The notes under the pieces: generated by a model
Databases searched by the model: none
The model's input: the letters and a program-made list of their open reading frames with translations, nothing else
Told to the model about the DNA's origin: nothing
Assembly: GCA_024707385.1 (NCBI GenBank)
Contig: JANPZW010000008.1
Span: 620,001 to 684,000, forward strand
Reading direction: 5' to 3'
DNA from: Cellvibrionaceae bacterium
GTDB lineage: Bacteria > Pseudomonadota > Gammaproteobacteria > Pseudomonadales > Cellvibrionaceae
Length of the DNA stretch: 64,000 nucleotides
Position numbers and translations under genes: made by a program
In this document: in pieces, positions 63,301-64,000 of the stretch
Position numbering within the stretch: the first letter of the stretch is position 1
Layout of the letters: every line of letters starts with the position of its first letter

Positions 63301-64000
63301 AATCGAAGCGCAATTATTGGTGCAGCCGGAAGTTCGCGTGACGCCGTGGTGTTGGCGATGGAAGGGGCGGTTGGTCGGTTATGTCGCCCTGCGTGATGAA
63401 CAGACAATCGAGTGAACAGATCATCGACCGTTCCAGATTGCGCGCACGTTTAAGTGAATACCTGCCGGATTATATGGTGCCCAGCGCAATCGTCGTTATG
63501 GATCGCATTCCGCTCAATGCCAACGGCAAAGTGGATCGCAAAGCTTTACCGGCGCCGGAAATGACGGGCAGTGCATACGAAGCGCCGCAAGGCGAAGTGG
63601 AAGAAACCCTCGCGCAAATCTGGCAAGAGGTTTTGGGTGTTGAACGCGTCGGCCGTCACGATAATTTCTTCGAGCTCGGCGGCCATTCGTTGCTGGCGTT
63701 AAAGCTTTTGGAAAAACTGCGTACGCACGGCTGGTCAGCGCCGGTGCGGACTTTATTCCAGCGTCCGCAATTATCGGCTTTCGCTCAATCCATCGAATCC
63801 ACAAATAGGGCACTCACTTTTATCGTTCCGCCAAATCGTATTCCGGCCGGCTGCAATGCCATTCAGCCGGAGATGGTGACGCTTATTGAGCTGACTGCGG
63901 AGGAAATCCGGAATATTGAATCCTCAGTGCCGGGAGGTGCAGCCAATATCCAGGATATTTATCCGCTGGCGCCGCTGCAGGAAGGTATTCTGTTCCATCA
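57329..64000 (+). CDS. NRPS: C-A-PCP-(C/E)-A-PCP-(C/E)..., continues past window, many frame breaks
   Basis: Starts at ATG 57329 ([15 protein letters not shown]), two bases after the previous stop, and runs off the window. Domains: condensation 57460-58790 (HHIISDA, an Ala for the usual Gly), adenylation 58850-60320, carrier 60365-60560 (GGHSL), dual condensation/epimerisation-type 60620-62020, adenylation 62050-63540, carrier 63590-63790, start of another dual domain 63830-64000. Codes: D-V-W-N-I-G-L-I-H-K (Thr-like) and D-F-W-N-I-G-M-V-H-K (the standard Thr code). Frame breaks at about 58030 (G run), 58188 (A7), 59781 (A4), 60780 (T6), 61254, 62439, 62908, 63001, 63345-63372 and 63412. Homology resumes at once after each, so sequence error is likely. 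No termination domain is reached. Confidence 0.88.
63138..64000 (+). repeat. Module repeat, copy 2 (near-identical to 53340-54190)
   Basis: Same region of the second Thr module. Identity with copy 1 begins near the LTSERFI segment of the adenylation domain and continues to the window edge. Such long identical tracts can also collapse or mis-join in assembly. Confidence 0.8.

Overview
The window looks like a chromosomal segment of a gammaproteobacterium with many TonB-dependent receptors, ECF sigma factors and secreted hydrolases. A Cellvibrionaceae-like genome is my best guess from gene content alone; no rRNA or other marker fixes it. I saw no rRNA gene, no tRNA I could support and no CRISPR array. 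The sequence carries more than 20 single-base frame breaks in otherwise well conserved genes, many of them in homopolymer runs, so many genes are split. I annotate these as single genes and give the breaks; most are probably sequence errors.

Layout. 1-4.2 kb: a zinc-uptake locus (AztD-like periplasmic lipoprotein, ZnuD-like TonB-dependent receptor) behind a perfect 30-bp palindrome with a Zur-box-like core. 4.4-12 kb: decayed genes (nuclease tail, solute-binding protein, truncated diguanylate cyclase), then two large GAF/PAS cyclic-di-GMP proteins, the second followed directly by five copies of a 12-bp tandem repeat. 12.9-19.8 kb: a methionine locus. A methylenetetrahydrofolate reductase diverges from mesX (DUF1852), mesD (core methionine synthase), a flavin reductase and a TauE exporter, with a MetR-box match between them and a MetR-like regulator gene downstream; queH follows. 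19.9-31 kb: an accessory region with a TrbK-like lipoprotein, an HNH-like protein, a second TonB receptor, one intact and two partial copies of an unknown gene family, a complete IS3-family element that splits an ExbD-like lipoprotein gene, a solitary end of a related IS, and a damaged SPASM/NUDIX/HprK-like cluster. 31-35.5 kb: a large secreted serine hydrolase with a lectin tail, about 1 kb without recognisable genes, a secreted nuclease and an XRE regulator.

35.6 kb to the end: an iron-starvation siderophore locus. It runs FecI-FecR, a Fur box, a PvdS-like sigma factor, a short FecR N-terminal protein, a promoter of the PvdS type (TAAAT-N16-CGT), then MbtH, a type II thioesterase and three very large NRPS genes. 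The line starts with a fatty-acyl-AMP ligase. It carries an embedded TauD/SyrP-like hydroxylase followed by a degenerate condensation ('interface') domain and an Asp-type adenylation domain. Adenylation codes read by eye suggest acyl-Gly-(beta-OH)Asp-Ser-X-Thr-Thr, with dual condensation/epimerisation-type domains after Asp, Ser and both Thr. The gene continues past the window end. I infer an acylated, beta-hydroxyaspartate-containing lipopeptide siderophore under Fur and PvdS-type control.
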